Assembly (NCBI GenBank): GCA_029940235.1
Contig: JAOZRI010000172.1
Location: 1 to 5,403, forward strand
Length of the DNA stretch: 5,403 bases
Reading direction: 5' to 3'
Source of the DNA: Desulfobacula sp.
GTDB lineage: Bacteria; Desulfobacterota; Desulfobacteria; Desulfobacterales; Desulfobacteraceae
In this document: piece by piece, positions 4,475-5,403 of the stretch
Position numbering within the stretch: the first letter of the stretch is position 1
Layout of the letters: each line of letters opens with the position of its first letter
Position numbers and translations under genes: made by a program
The notes under the pieces: generated by a model
The model's input: only the letters and a program-made list of their open reading frames with translations
Told to the model about the DNA's origin: nothing
Database searches by the model: none

Positions 4475-5403
4475 ATGAATAAAACAAAGGCTGACATATT
4501 AATCAAAAACAGGGAAACCCTGATCAAACAATTTCTCCTTGGAAAAGAACCTGAGTTTCTTGAGAGATACACATCCCTTATTGATCAATACCTTTTTACC
4601 ATGTTTGAACAGAGTACTGCTGCAAAAGAGATGACCATTAACGGACAGCCCTTTGCCATTATCGCCCTTGGCGGATATGGAAGAAAAGAGCAGTGTATCC
4701 ATTCTGATATTGATCTTTTAATCTTATTTGAGCACACTGTTCCTTCACAGGTTGAAACATTTATCCAGGAACTGCTTTACCCTCTCTGGGATACACGGTT
4801 TGAGGTTGGATATGCGGTCAGAAGTATCTCAGAATGCCTATCAATGGCCTTTGAACGTTTTGATATTCTCACAACCATACTGGATGCAAGATTTATCTGC
4901 GGAGCATCACTGATTTATACAACCTTTATGGAACAATTCAGAAGTGAGCTTAATGGGAAACATCTTAACAGTACTTTGAATTACCTGTTTGAGCATGGAG
5001 AAAAAAGACATTTTGATTTTGGAGACTCCACCTATCGCATTGCTCCAGACCTGAAATCAGGTTTTGGGGGGCTTCGGGACTATCATACTCTTTTATGGTA
5101 TGCAAAAATAAAATCCAATATTAAATCACGAAACGATCTGGAATATTATCTTTTCCTGTCCCATTTTGAATATATCACCTTAGAAGAATCTCTAAGTCAT
5201 ATCTGGAAAACCAGAAATTTTTTACACCATATGATTAAAAGAAAATGTGATACCCTGCACTTTGAATATCAGACTGAGCTTGCAAGCCTTATGGGGTTTG
5301 AATCAAAGAATAATCAGCTTGCTGTGGAACGTTTCCTGGGTGACCTTCATGCCAAAATGGATTTTTTAAAACAGATCAACCAGATTACTTTTGAAGATAT
5401 TTT
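4475..5403 (+). CDS. glnD: [protein-PII] uridylyltransferase / uridylyl-removing enzyme GlnD, N-terminal part (cut by window end)
   Basis: The frame runs from ATG 4475 to the last base without a stop: 309 codons and two bases. The nucleotidyltransferase motif is ALGGYGRKEQCIHSDIDLLIL (64-84) in shape, with G66-G67 and the metal-binding pair D78/D80. It is followed by the GlnD signature DLKSGFGGLRDYHTLLW (192-208), then the helical linker region. Full-length GlnD is usually about 850-900 residues, with an HD domain and two ACT domains that would lie beyond the window. GlnD adds UMP to PII proteins under nitrogen limitation and removes it when glutamine is high. The start is fixed by an in-frame TAA at 4451-4453 and the absence of other nearby start codons; the ribosome site is poor (GACGGGC directly before ATG). 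A sigma54 promoter lies 75-90 bp upstream. A related DUF294-type nucleotidyltransferase is less likely, given the GGLRD signature. Confidence 0.92.
   Translation, partial: MNKTKADILIKNRETLIKQFLLGKEPEFLERYTSLIDQYLFTMFEQSTAAKEMTINGQPFAIIALGGYGRKEQCIHSDIDLLILFEHTVPSQVETFIQELLYPLWDTRFEVGYAVRSISECLSMAFERFDILTTILDARFICGASLIYTTFMEQFRSELNGKHLNSTLNYLFEHGEKRHFDFGDSTYRIAPDLKSGFGGLRDYHTLLWYAKIKSNIKSRNDLEYYLFLSHFEYITLEESLSHIWKTRNFLHHMIKRKCDTLHFEYQTELASLMGFESKNNQLAVERFLGDLHAKMDFLKQINQITFEDI

Overview
The window reads as AT-rich chromosomal DNA from a Gram-negative bacterium. The proteins resemble those I associate with the sulfate-reducing Desulfobacterales (Desulfobacterota). That placement is from memory of the families, not from a search, and is only moderately sure. 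There are six coding regions: two run off the window edges and four are complete.

Layout. (1) Bases 1-189 hold the C-terminal tail of an unrecognised protein. (2) Bases 285-349 form a compact control region with two tandem dyads 32 bp apart and a good sigma70-type promoter whose predicted start coincides with the start codon of the next gene. (3) Bases 350-1495 encode a stand-alone AAA_14/DUF4143 ATPase. (4) Converging on it, with the two stop codons overlapping by 4 bp, is a minus-strand two-gene operon: a MoxR-type AAA+ ATPase (3545-2697), then a CoxE-like VWA protein (2685-1492), 11 bp apart. (5) Bases 3546-3909 are a gene-free divergent region holding a weak promoter for the moxR operon, a strong extended -10 promoter for tatA, and a roughly 157-nt tatA leader with two 46-bp-spaced imperfect repeats that can form small alternative hairpins. 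(6) A short tatA (3910-4098) is followed by a convincing hairpin terminator. (7) Bases 4158-4474 are AT-rich and contain a full-consensus sigma54 promoter, TGGCAC-N5-TTGCT, upstream of (8) the first 309 codons of glnD, cut off by the window end.

How the parts work together. The MoxR and VWA proteins almost certainly act as a pair, by analogy with CoxD/CoxE, NorQ/NorD and CbbQ/CbbO, which remodel or activate a metalloenzyme. No client enzyme is visible here. TatA is the pore-forming part of the twin-arginine export system. GlnD is the nitrogen sensor that uridylylates PII, and the sigma54 promoter in front of it suggests that its own synthesis is tied to an enhancer-binding activator, possibly nitrogen-responsive.

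The parts most worth a second look are regulatory: the sigma54 promoter of glnD, the leaderless and doubly-operatored promoter of the DUF4143 ATPase, and the repeat-bearing tatA leader. I see no CRISPR array, tRNA, rRNA or intact mobile element.
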